From Pedobacter sp. HDW13 (lineage in GTDB: Bacteria; Bacteroidota; Bacteroidia; Sphingobacteriales; Sphingobacteriaceae), in NCBI RefSeq assembly GCF_011303555.1, contig NZ_CP049868.1, positions 1,488,001-1,552,000 of the forward strand: a DNA stretch of 64,000 nt, given 5' to 3'. Under the pieces are notes generated by a model. It saw nothing but the letters and a program-made list of their open reading frames with translations, ran no database searches and had not been told where the DNA came from. The translations under genes were made by a program, and so were the position numbers. Positions 43,658 through 52,627 of this stretch are shown here, piece after piece; position 1 is the first letter of the stretch, and the number at the start of each line of letters is the position of its first letter.

Positions 43658-45404
43658 CTTTATATATCTTTTCAATTACTTCGTTATTTTTCTCTGTAAT
43701 CACTTTTCTTTTTAAGCTTAATTTTGGCGTAAGTTCACCACCATCAATGCTCCACTCTTTAGGCAATAAAGCAAACCTTTTTACTTGCTCCCATTTACCA
43801 AAACCTGCATTTGCCGCTTCAATAACTTCGTTATATTTAGCTAAAACCTGCTCGTTTTTAATGAGCTCATCTATTACTGTAAAGCTAATGCCTTTTCGGC
43901 CTGCCCAGGTTTTTAAGGTTTCGAAGTTAGGCACAATAAGCGCCGAAGGAAATTTCCTGTTCTCACCCAAAACCATAATCTGTTCGATAAAGATCGACTC
44001 TTTGTATTTATTTTCGAGCATCTGTGGTGCCACATATTTACCACCTGCTGTTTTAAACATTTCTTTCTTACGATCCGTAATCTTTAAAAAGCGACCATCT
44101 ACCAGTTCGCCAATATCGCCTGTATGGAACCAGCCTTCCTCATCTATCGCCTCGCTGGTTAAATCAGGGCGGTTGTAATAACCTTTCATTACCTGGTGCC
44201 CGCGGGTTAGTACTTCGCCATCTGCCGCAATTTTTACTTCTACACCTTTAATTACTTCGCCAACGGTGCCAAACATGGTGCCTCCAAAATGGTTTACGGT
44301 AATTACAGGCGAAGTTTCGGTTAAACCATAGCCTTCGAAAACCGGCATACCAGCTGCCCAGAAAATCCTGGCTAAACGCGGGTTTAACGCTGCCCCACCT
44401 GATACAATTACCACAATTTCTCCGCCCAGGGCTTCCTGCCATTTTTTAAAAACCAGTTTACGGGCAATACCCAGTTTTAAATTATACCAGGCACCTGCGT
44501 TAACCGAATATTTCTCGGCCAATGCAACCGACCAGAAGAAAATGCCTCTTTTAACACCTGTTAAAGCTTTGCCTTTCTCCATAATCTTATCGTACACTTT
44601 TTCGAGCAGACGGGGAACGGTAGAAAATGCATTAGGTTTTACATGCTGAATATCGGCAACAATGGTTTCCATACTTTCAGCATAATACACTGCAGTAGAG
44701 TTGAACAGGTACAAATAAATGATCATCCGTTCGAAAATATGCGACAAAGGCAAAAAGCTAAGCCCTTTTTTAACACCTTCGGGTATTACAACTGATGAGT
44801 TGACAAAGTTGGCCACCAGGTTATTGTGCGTTAGCATTACCCCTTTAGGGGTGCCTGTTGTACCTGAAGTATAAATCAAAGTTAAAACGTCTTCGGGTTC
44901 AACTTTTGCCCGATAATCGTCGAGGTTGATCTCTGTCGCCACTTTGCCATCAGCTATCAGTACATTCCAGTTTTCCGCTTCGGCAATTTCGTTGAAACTA
45001 TAAATCTTAATGGCCGGATTTATGGCATCGGCACAGGGTTTTATTTTTTTATACAATTCTTCGTCGGCCACAAATACGATCGAAATCTCAGCATCCTTTA
45101 ATATAAACTGAATATCGTGTTCGGCCAGTGTTGGGTATAATGGAATTTGGTAAGCCCCTATTTGGTTGGCAGCAAAATCGGCAATGTTCCATTCGGGCCG
45201 GTTGTGCGACATTACAGCCACTCTTCCGCCTTTATTAATACCTTGTTTAATTAATCCGCGACTTAAATTATCTACCGCAGTACAAAAATCGGCTGTACTA
45301 TAATTTATCCATTTCCCCTTAATTTTTCCGCTGATGAATTCCTTCTTGGGATTTTCGAGGCTATATTTCAAAAGATCAAAAACCCGTTTAATTTCTGCCG
45401 CCAT
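43629..45404 (-). CDS. fadD: Long-chain fatty acid--CoA ligase
   Basis: The protein has 591 residues of the AMP-forming acyl-CoA synthetase type. The ATP/AMP signature LTLIYTSGTTGTPKGVMLTH is at about 171-190. It also has FEGYGLTETSPVITV, GWFHTGDIGEL and the C-terminal lid with FLKITDRKKEMFKTAGGKYV. It activates imported fatty acids for the fad operon at 27.9-34.0 kb. Its promoter has the same palindrome core (ATGCAAGCAT) as that of the marR-fadN-fadA-fadE operon, which points to common control by the MarR protein. The stop overlaps the ggt start. Confidence 0.94.
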   Translation of the reverse strand: MAAEIKRVFDLLKYSLENPKKEFISGKIKGKWINYSTADFCTAVDNLSRGLIKQGINKGGRVAVMSHNRPEWNIADFAANQIGAYQIPLYPTLAEHDIQFILKDAEISIVFVADEELYKKIKPCADAINPAIKIYSFNEIAEAENWNVLIADGKVATEINLDDYRAKVEPEDVLTLIYTSGTTGTPKGVMLTHNNLVANFVNSSVVIPEGVKKGLSFLPLSHIFERMIIYLYLFNSTAVYYAESMETIVADIQHVKPNAFSTVPRLLEKVYDKIMEKGKALTGVKRGIFFWSVALAEKYSVNAGAWYNLKLGIARKLVFKKWQEALGGEIVVIVSGGAALNPRLARIFWAAGMPVFEGYGLTETSPVITVNHFGGTMFGTVGEVIKGVEVKIAADGEVLTRGHQVMKGYYNRPDLTSEAIDEEGWFHTGDIGELVDGRFLKITDRKKEMFKTAGGKYVAPQMLENKYKESIFIEQIMVLGENRKFPSALIVPNFETLKTWAGRKGISFTVIDELIKNEQVLAKYNEVIEAANAGFGKWEQVKRFALLPKEWSIDGGELTPKLSLKRKVITEKNNEVIEKIYKDAENYKAPQ

Positions 45405-45547
45405 ATGAATTGTTATTATTTGGTTAAGTTAAAAAATCAATCATAAAGATTGATCATTATGTGTCTCTTTAATTAAAATAATACATCCTGCTTAGCCAAA
45501 AGCTGTATTTATTCTGATCAAAAATTTAAAACTAAACTTAGCAATTA

Positions 45548-45567
45548 CAAAATTACTATGCAAGCAT
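45548..45567 (-). promoter_or_regulatory. fadD promoter with shared palindrome
   Basis: TAATTTTG on the minus strand (45548-45555) matches TAnnTTTG. ATGCAAGCAT (45558-45567), a perfect 10-base palindrome, lies two bases upstream of it. The same 10 bases are the core of the operator at 34054-34067. The predicted mRNA leader is about 140 bases. Confidence 0.6.
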
Positions 45568-45658
45568 TGTTTTTTAATCGTTCCTGATTTTGACCTTAAA
45601 AACAGAAACGGCATTAAAGTTGTTAAGCTGATAATTATTTTACAAAAACATATCAATT

Positions 45659-46123
45659 ATGAAAAAGTTATTTACAATTTTAGGATGCATTGCATTATTC
45701 GCACTGAGTACAACAAACGTTAAAGCTCAAAACTATAAAACCGGCTTAGGTTTAGGTATCGATTTTGGTGATGGTGCTACTTTGGTAGGTCCATCTATCA
45801 GACACCATTTTAGTCCAAAAGCTGCTATTCAGGGTGATGTTCTATTTGGTGGTAACTCTACAATTATCCAGGGCTTTTTACAGTACAATTCTTCAATTCC
45901 AGGCGCAAGAGGTTTAGACTGGTATATTGGTGGAGGTCCTTCAATTCAATTGTATGATGGTGGTTCTAACTTTTTTCTGGTTCCGATGGTTGGTTTAGAT
46001 TATAAATTTAGCGGTGCACCATTGGCTTTAGCTTTAGATTGGAGACCAAGAATTTATTTGGGCAGCAACGACAGTGATTTTAATGCCGGCCGATTTGGTT
46101 TAGGTTTTAGATATACTTTCTAA
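45659..46123 (+). CDS. Outer-membrane beta-barrel protein
   Basis: The protein has 154 residues with a signal peptide (LFTILGCIALFALSTTNVKAQ). The mature part alternates hydrophobic and polar residues in strands separated by Gly-rich turns, such as TGLGLGIDFGD, DVLFGG and WYIGGGPSIQLYDGG. It ends with the C-terminal GLGFRYTF typical of the last strand of a barrel. Its size fits an 8-strand barrel. The function is unknown. It is a single gene closed by a strong bidirectional terminator. Confidence 0.85.
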   Translation: MKKLFTILGCIALFALSTTNVKAQNYKTGLGLGIDFGDGATLVGPSIRHHFSPKAAIQGDVLFGGNSTIIQGFLQYNSSIPGARGLDWYIGGGPSIQLYDGGSNFFLVPMVGLDYKFSGAPLALALDWRPRIYLGSNDSDFNAGRFGLGFRYTF

Positions 46124-46150
46124 GCGAAACGTAGCGCGCAGGGTGCTAAG

Positions 46151-46196
46151 CATAAAAAAATCCCGTAAGATTAATTTCTTACGGGATTTTTTTATG
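46151..46196. terminator. Bidirectional terminator
   Basis: GCATAAAAAAATCCCGTAAGA and its perfect complement form a 21-base-pair hairpin over the loop TTAATT. It lies between the convergent genes ending at 46123 and 46230. Confidence 0.9.
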
Positions 46197-46229
46197 CCCA
46201 ATTGAGCGCTGCTAACTGAAAACTGTTAA

Positions 46230-48059
46230 CTAAACTCCTGTCCATTTTTTCAATACAGCTTTTTGAGCGGCTGTTGCATTTTCGTTAACGGTTGCCTTTA
46301 AGCGTACATTTGGATTTTCTTTAAGGGTTAAAGAAAATTCTTTCTCCAGGCCATCCCTGATTACTTTAACGCTTAGCTGATCGCCTGCTTTTTTATTGGT
46401 AATAAGCGGCAAAATATCTAACGAAAATTTAGGATCTTTCAGTTTTACACTTTTCAATGCTTCACTCAACGACAATCCATCAATTTGCACAATAACATCG
46501 TTAACGTTTAAACCATTTATCCAGGCAGCCGAATTTCGGACAACCGAAGTTACTTCTAAACCAATATTACCCAACTGAACTGCAGCACCGGTAACGGGTT
46601 TCCCTGGAGTGGCATTTTCGGTCGCAACATCAACACCAGCATAGCCGAAATATTTTACATACTCTACATCATCAACACCGTTAACGTATTTTGCCCAGAA
46701 ATTGGTAAAACTAATTCCCGATATTTTTTCAACCATGGCTTTAAATTCGGCATCGGTATAGCCGCGTTTTAAAGTTTTGCACTGCAAGTACATGGCTTTC
46801 ATTACATCATCCAAACTTTTAGCGCCTTTTGTAGCATTAATAATTTCGAGATCCATCAAAATACCAATTACCTCACCTTTATTGTAGTAAGAAATTGAAT
46901 TGTTTTTTGAGTTCTCGTTCGGACGATAACCGATAATCCAGGCATCGTAACTAGAAGAAGCGGCTGATTGGTATTTGGCACCAGGTGTATTTAAAACTGT
47001 ACCTACACCTCCTGCTAAATCTTTCAAAAATTCGTTTACATCAGTAAAACCTGCACGGTGCAAATATTTATTCTCATAATAAGAGGTAAAACCTTCGGCC
47101 ACCCAAAGGTTAGTGGTGTAATTCTCGTTATCGTAATCGAAAGGGCCTAAAGCAACAGGACGCAAACGTTTCACATTCCAAAGGTGGTGATATTCGTGCG
47201 CAACCAAACCTAAAAAGCCTTTATAACCTTCGACAGTATTGTAAGCATTTCTGGTAGCGCCTAAAGTAGTAGAGTTTAAATGCTCTAAACCACCGCCACC
47301 TTTTAAAAAGTTATGTACAATAAAAAGATAGTATTTATTAGGGTTTTCGCCATAAACTGCAGTTTCTTTCTCTACAATTTTAGCCATATCTACTTTAAGT
47401 TTTTCTTTATCGTAGTTACCACCACCATACATGGCCACTTCATGGCGAACACCCGCAGCAGTAAACTCAAAAGTATCCTGGTTACCTACTTCAATCGGGC
47501 TATCATATAAAATATCAAAATCAGTAGCTTTATAAGTAAACTGTTCGCCTGTAACCGGGGTTAAGCCTGTTGAAACTTTAGACCAGGTATTAAAAGGAAT
47601 AATTTTAACCGTACTTGGCGATTTAATCATGCCATCAGGGTGCATAAAAATTGCAGTAGGCGATAAAAATGCATGCGACTCATCGATAAATGCAGTACGA
47701 ACAGAAATTTCGAATGCATAAACGCGGTAATTAATCTGAATATCTTTGGCATTTGCCGAAAAGATTCTCCAAATATTTTTTCTTACTTTTTCTACTTTAA
47801 CCGCTTTACCGGCTGCAGAAGCTTTAAACTCTTCTACACTTTTTTCAAATTCGCGTACCAGGTAAGAACCAGGGGTCCATACCGGCATTTTTACATCTAC
47901 ATAATCTTTTGCCAGTCCAGAAATATTCATCTGCACCTCTGCATAATGTGCTTGTGGTTCTTTAAAAGAAACCTCAAAGCCTATTTTTACCTGCGCCTTC
48001 GCTGCCATAATACACGTTAGTAGTAAAACTAAACTTAAAATTGATTTTTTATTAAACAT
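46230..48059 (-). CDS. M61 family metallopeptidase with PDZ domain
   Basis: The protein has 609 residues from the ATG at 48059, which is right for a promoter at 48078-48085; an in-frame ATG at 48080 would overlap that promoter. A signal peptide (SILSLVLLLTCIMAAKAQ) is followed by a beta-rich N-terminal region. The zinc site is HEYHH (H288, E289, H292) in GLVAHEYHHLWNVKRLRP, with VAEGFTSYYE supplying the third ligand. A PDZ domain at about 500-590 has GLEVTSVVRNSAAWINGLNVNDVIVQIDG. M61 enzymes are glycyl/aminopeptidases. It probably works in the periplasm. Confidence 0.93.
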   Translation of the reverse strand: MFNKKSILSLVLLLTCIMAAKAQVKIGFEVSFKEPQAHYAEVQMNISGLAKDYVDVKMPVWTPGSYLVREFEKSVEEFKASAAGKAVKVEKVRKNIWRIFSANAKDIQINYRVYAFEISVRTAFIDESHAFLSPTAIFMHPDGMIKSPSTVKIIPFNTWSKVSTGLTPVTGEQFTYKATDFDILYDSPIEVGNQDTFEFTAAGVRHEVAMYGGGNYDKEKLKVDMAKIVEKETAVYGENPNKYYLFIVHNFLKGGGGLEHLNSTTLGATRNAYNTVEGYKGFLGLVAHEYHHLWNVKRLRPVALGPFDYDNENYTTNLWVAEGFTSYYENKYLHRAGFTDVNEFLKDLAGGVGTVLNTPGAKYQSAASSSYDAWIIGYRPNENSKNNSISYYNKGEVIGILMDLEIINATKGAKSLDDVMKAMYLQCKTLKRGYTDAEFKAMVEKISGISFTNFWAKYVNGVDDVEYVKYFGYAGVDVATENATPGKPVTGAAVQLGNIGLEVTSVVRNSAAWINGLNVNDVIVQIDGLSLSEALKSVKLKDPKFSLDILPLITNKKAGDQLSVKVIRDGLEKEFSLTLKENPNVRLKATVNENATAAQKAVLKKWTGV

Positions 48060-48077
48060 ATTCACTGTGTTTTGCTG

Positions 48078-48085
48078 CAAATTTA
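48078..48085 (-). promoter_or_regulatory. -7 element for the M61 gene
   Basis: TAAATTTG on the minus strand matches TAnnTTTG exactly, 18 bases before the ATG at 48059. Confidence 0.6.
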
Positions 48086-48344
48086 GATTTATTGATGGGT
48101 TTTCAGTATGAAATAGCTAAATGTGGTGTAAAATTTTCATTGTATCACAGTTGATAGTTAATGGTCTTTTGGTCAGCCAAACTATAAACGTCAACCATAA
48201 TTCTTGCCTTTAACTAAGTTGTAGCATATAAATGCCAATTACATCTTGTTCACGAATAGTTAACTCCCAGCTGAAAACTGCAAACTCCAAGCTGTAGCGC
48301 TGTAACATCCTTAATACAACAAATTTAGGACTAAACTATTTGGA
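48086..48344. other. Intergenic spacer
   Basis: No gene is seen. Near 48256 there is a degenerate micro-repeat, TTAACTCCCAGCTGAAAACT, of the kind also found inverted at 46208-46232. The rest is AT-rich spacer between divergent promoters. Confidence 0.4.
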
Positions 48345-48352
48345 TATTTTTG
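48345..48352 (+). promoter_or_regulatory. -7 element for the RND efflux operon
   Basis: TATTTTTG matches TAnnTTTG exactly, 64 bases before the adaptor ATG at 48417. Confidence 0.55.
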
Positions 48353-48416
48353 CCCTCTAATGCTAGGGTATTAATGCTATTTTAATGTCCGGAACAAGCA
48401 CGACACAAATTTAAAC

Positions 48417-49513
48417 ATGAAGAAAAGGTATATTTTTTATGCTGTTTTAGCTCTGGGCCTGGCCTATCTGGTATATTACAGAATTAACGCAAACAAAAAA
48501 CTAGAGGGAAAAGGCGGAGCTTCTGCCGGTGCAGGAAAAGGTAAAGCAGGCGATAAAGACGGAAAATCGGCGCCGCTTGTGGTAGATGGTATTGTGGTAA
48601 AACCGGTATCGTTTAACAACGACCTGGAAGTAACCGGCGCCATTGAAGCCAATGAATCGGTAGTATTAAAAAGTGAAGTATCGGGGTTGGTTACCGGAAT
48701 TTATTTCCAGGAAGGCACCACTGTAGCTAAAGGAAGTGTGCTGGTAAAAGTAAACGATAGAGATATACAGGCGCAATTGCAGGATGCGCTAACCAAGCAA
48801 AAACTTTCTGCCACCAACGAAAATCGGGCAAAACAACTGCTGGCCAAGGGGCAATCAGTCAGGAAGAATACGACACGGCCCTGGCAGATTTAAAATCTTT
48901 ACAGGCACAAGCGCAATTAATCAGGGCGCAATTAGCAAAAACTACTATCCGGGCGCCTTTTACAGGCCGGGTGGGTTTACGCAGCATCTCTGCCGGAACC
49001 TATTTAACACCTGCCACCGTAATTGCCAATCTGGTGAGCACCAATCCGGTTAAGGTTACCTTCTCCGTACCAGAGAAATACGCCGGTCAGGTTAAAATAA
49101 ATTCTGAAATTATTTTTACTACCGATGGTTCTGCCAAACAGAACAAAGGAAAAGTATATGCCATAGAGCCGGGTATTAATGCAGCAACACGCACTTTACA
49201 AATCAGGGCTTTGGCGCCAAATGCCGATAATGCACTATTGCCGGGCTCATTTGCCAAAATTAAACTGGCCTTAAACACCCTTCAAAATGCGATCCTGATC
49301 CCTAACGAAGCTGTTATTCCGGTTTTAAAAGGCAAAATTGTTTATATACAGAAAGATGGCAAAGCAAAGGAAGTTAATGTAGAGGCCGGTACCCGTACCG
49401 ATGAAAACATTGTAATTACTTCGGGATTAAAAGCAGGCGACACAGTTTTAACCACAGGCTCGATGGCTTTGAAGAAAGATGCGCCGGTTAAAGTTCATTT
49501 GGTTAAAGAATAA
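48417..49513 (+). pseudogene. RND efflux periplasmic adaptor, frameshifted
   Basis: Two frames together make one adaptor (membrane fusion protein) of about 365 residues. The first 142 codons have an N-terminal membrane anchor, a Gly/Ala/Lys linker and the lipoyl-type half GAIEANESVVLKSEVSGLVTGI. At 48848-48851 a GGGG run is one base short. Adding a G gives GAISQEEYDTALADLKSL, the expected hairpin helix. The second frame resumes with AKTTIRAPFTGRVGLRSISAG and the beta-barrel and proximal domains to VKVHLVKE. The following RND permease and TolC genes are intact. This is either a real loss of function or a homopolymer sequence error. Confidence 0.88.
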
Positions 49514-49515
49514 TT

Positions 49516-52500
49516 ATGAGCATCTCCACCACGAGTATAAAAAGGCCTGTTCTGGCCATTGTGATGAACTTGCTGATTGTCCTTTTCGGGATAATTGGCT
49601 ATACCTTTCTGGGGGTGCGCGAGTACCCTTCTATCGATCCGACGGTGGTTTCGGTAAGAACCTCCTACCCTGGTGCCAACTCGGATATCATTGAATCGCA
49701 GATTACCGAACCGCTTGAAAAATCGATCAATTCGATCGATGGGATCAGGAATATTTCTTCGTCCAGTAACCAGGGAGCCAGTAACATCACCATTGAGTTT
49801 AATCTCGATAAAAACATTGAAGAGGCAGCCAATGATGTTCGTGATAAAGTTTCGCAGGCAGCCAGAAACTTGCCTAAAGATATTGACGGATTACCTGTTG
49901 TAAGCAAGGCCGATGCCAACTCTGACCCGATTTTATCGATGACGATCCAGAGTGATAAGCGCAATACACTCGAGTTAAGTGATTTTGCCGAAAATGTAAT
50001 TGCAGATCGTATTCAAACCATTCCGGGAGTAAGTAGTGTTCAAATTCAGGGGCAGCGTAAATATGCCATGCGTATTTGGATGGATCCGAATAAACTGAGC
50101 GCTTATGGCTTAACCTCGCAGGATATTGTTACCGCTCTGGACAATGAGAACGTAGAGCTTCCATCGGGAAAAATTACCGGGGCCACTACCGAACTGACCG
50201 TAAAAACCCTTGGTAAATTGACCAACGAAAGCCAGTTTAACAACCTGATCCTCAAATCAGACAGCAACCAGGTAATTAAATTAAAAGATGTGGGTTATGC
50301 CGTTCTGGGGCCTGAAAACGAGGAGACTATTTTACGCGAATCGGGCAGACCGATGGTAGCCATCGCTATTATCCCTCAACCCGGAGCCAATTATCTCGAT
50401 ATCAGTAAAGAGTTTTACAAACGTTTCGATAAATTAAAGGCCGATATCCCACAGGATATTAAATTAAAAGTAGCCCTAGATAATACCCTTTTTATCAAAC
50501 GTTCGGTTACCGAAGTTGCCGAAACCATCGGTTTATCGCTGGTACTGGTAATTTTAATTATTTACCTGTTTTTTAGAGACTGGGCCATCGCCTTCAGGCC
50601 GTTGATTGATATTCCGGTGTCGCTCATTTTCACGTTTTTTATCATGTATGCCTTTGGCTTTTCGATAAACGTATTGAGTTTACTGGCCATTGTACTGGCA
50701 ACAGGTTTGGTGGTGGATGACGGTATCGTTGTTACCGAAAATATCTTCAAAAAGGTAGAAGAAGGCATGTCGCCATTTGAAGCTGCCATAAAAGGATCAA
50801 ACGAAATCTTTTTTGCTGTAATATCAATCTCTATTACACTTGCCGCAGTGTTTTTACCGGTAATTTTCTTACAGGGATTTGTGGGTCGTTTGTTCAGGGA
50901 ATTTGGGGTGGTAATCGGTGCTGCGGTATTGGTATCAGCTTTCGTTTCGCTTACCCTTACACCGATGCTAAATGCCTACCTGATGAAAAAAGGCGGGCAT
51001 AAACCATCGCGTTTCTACAACTGGACTGAGCCTTATTTTGTAAAGTTAAACGATGCCTACGAATCGAACCTGAATAAATTTTTAGATAAAAGATGGCTTT
51101 CCGTACCGATTATCCTGGTATGTATGGGCCTTATTTTTCTTTTCTGGAAGATACTGCCAAAAGAAACTGCCCCGTATGATGACCGCAGTGCCATCAACAT
51201 TAACGTATCTACGCCAGAAGGAGCTTCTTTTGCCTATACCGATAAGTTTATCATGAAACTGAACCAGTTGGTGATTGATTCTGTTCCAGAAAAGAATGTG
51301 AACATTACCATCAGCTCACCAAGTTTTGGTGGCTCGGGTGCTGTAAACTCAGGTTTTGTGAGGATGGGTTTAACGGATCCGGAAACCCGTGAACGTTCGC
51401 AAAAGGATATTGCAGATATGCTTACCCGGATAACCAAAAAATACACAGAAGGAAAAACAATTGTGAGCCAGCAGCCTACCATTTCAGTTGGTCGCCGGGG
51501 CGGCTTACCCATCAGTTACATTATTCAGGCACAAAATTTTGAAAAGCTACGTGAGAAAATTCCATTGTTTATGGATGCGGTAGCCAAAGACCCTACATTT
51601 ACAGTTTCGGATGTGAACCTGAAATTTAACAAGCCGGAAATTAACCTGACCATCGACCGCGACAAAGCCAAAAATTTAGGTGTTTCTATTTCAGCCATTG
51701 CACAAACTTTAAATTTAGGACTCAGTGGGCAAAGGTTTTCTTACTTTTTTATGAACGGGAAACAGTATCAGGTAATTGGCCAGTTCGATCGCGGCGACAG
51801 AAAAGATCCTTTGGATTTGAGCTCGGTTTATGTACGTAATGATAAAGGCGAACTGGTTCAGCTCGATAATGTGGTTACCGCTAAAGAAGAAAGCAGCCCG
51901 CCACAATTGTACCGGAACAACCGTTTTATTGCGGCTACCGTTTCGGCAGGCTTAGCGCCGGGTAAAAGTATTGGCGAAGGTATAGATGCCATGGATGCCA
52001 TATCTAAAAAAGTATTAGACGAAACCTTCTCAACCGACTTGAGTGGCGAATCGCGCGATTTTAAAGAAAGTTCATCTAACACATTCTTTGCCTTCGGCCT
52101 GGCCCTGTTGCTGGTTTATTTAATCCTTTCGGCACAGTTCGAAAGCTTTAAAGATCCGATTATTATCATTTTAACAGTACCTATGGCCGTTGCCGGAGCA
52201 TTTTTATCGCTCTGGTTATGTGGCCAAAGCTGGAATATCTTCAGCCAGATTGGTACCATTATGCTTATTGGTTTGGTAACTAAAAACGGCATCTTAATTG
52301 TAGAGTTTGCCAACCAGCTTAAAGAAAAAGGCATGGCCATTCCCGAAGCCATCAGAGAAGCTGCAGTTTCACGTTTACGCCCTATTTTAATGACCAGTTT
52401 GGCCATTGCCATTGGCGCCTTGCCTATTGCACTTGCTTTGGGTGCGGCTGCAAAAAGCAGAATGAGTATGGGAACCGTAATTGTAGGTGGTACGTTATTC

Positions 52501-52626
52501 TCTTTGGTATTAACACTGTTTGTAATCCCAGCCATTTACTCTTATTGGGCCAAACCTTACAAACCGAATAAAGAATTAAAAGAAGCCCATCGTTTTGAAC
52601 AGGAAGCTTTACATATAGAAGAATAA
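49516..52626 (+). CDS. RND efflux permease (hydrophobe/amphiphile type)
   Basis: The protein has 1036 residues. It has the normal 12-transmembrane layout with two large periplasmic loops: first segment RPVLAIVMNLLIVLFGIIGYTFL, then REYPSIDPTVVSVRTSYPGA. Transmembrane segment 4 carries the proton-relay aspartates in LATGLVVDDGIVVTENI. The second half has LLLVYLILSAQFESF and LIGLVTKNGILIVEFANQ. It is a proton-driven drug or lipid efflux pump of the AcrB/MexB type. The first base of the start is 2 bases after the adaptor stop, and the TolC gene follows after 1 base. Confidence 0.95.
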   Translation: MSISTTSIKRPVLAIVMNLLIVLFGIIGYTFLGVREYPSIDPTVVSVRTSYPGANSDIIESQITEPLEKSINSIDGIRNISSSSNQGASNITIEFNLDKNIEEAANDVRDKVSQAARNLPKDIDGLPVVSKADANSDPILSMTIQSDKRNTLELSDFAENVIADRIQTIPGVSSVQIQGQRKYAMRIWMDPNKLSAYGLTSQDIVTALDNENVELPSGKITGATTELTVKTLGKLTNESQFNNLILKSDSNQVIKLKDVGYAVLGPENEETILRESGRPMVAIAIIPQPGANYLDISKEFYKRFDKLKADIPQDIKLKVALDNTLFIKRSVTEVAETIGLSLVLVILIIYLFFRDWAIAFRPLIDIPVSLIFTFFIMYAFGFSINVLSLLAIVLATGLVVDDGIVVTENIFKKVEEGMSPFEAAIKGSNEIFFAVISISITLAAVFLPVIFLQGFVGRLFREFGVVIGAAVLVSAFVSLTLTPMLNAYLMKKGGHKPSRFYNWTEPYFVKLNDAYESNLNKFLDKRWLSVPIILVCMGLIFLFWKILPKETAPYDDRSAININVSTPEGASFAYTDKFIMKLNQLVIDSVPEKNVNITISSPSFGGSGAVNSGFVRMGLTDPETRERSQKDIADMLTRITKKYTEGKTIVSQQPTISVGRRGGLPISYIIQAQNFEKLREKIPLFMDAVAKDPTFTVSDVNLKFNKPEINLTIDRDKAKNLGVSISAIAQTLNLGLSGQRFSYFFMNGKQYQVIGQFDRGDRKDPLDLSSVYVRNDKGELVQLDNVVTAKEESSPPQLYRNNRFIAATVSAGLAPGKSIGEGIDAMDAISKKVLDETFSTDLSGESRDFKESSSNTFFAFGLALLLVYLILSAQFESFKDPIIIILTVPMAVAGAFLSLWLCGQSWNIFSQIGTIMLIGLVTKNGILIVEFANQLKEKGMAIPEAIREAAVSRLRPILMTSLAIAIGALPIALALGAAAKSRMSMGTVIVGGTLFSLVLTLFVIPAIYSYWAKPYKPNKELKEAHRFEQEALHIEE

Positions 52627-52627
52627 G

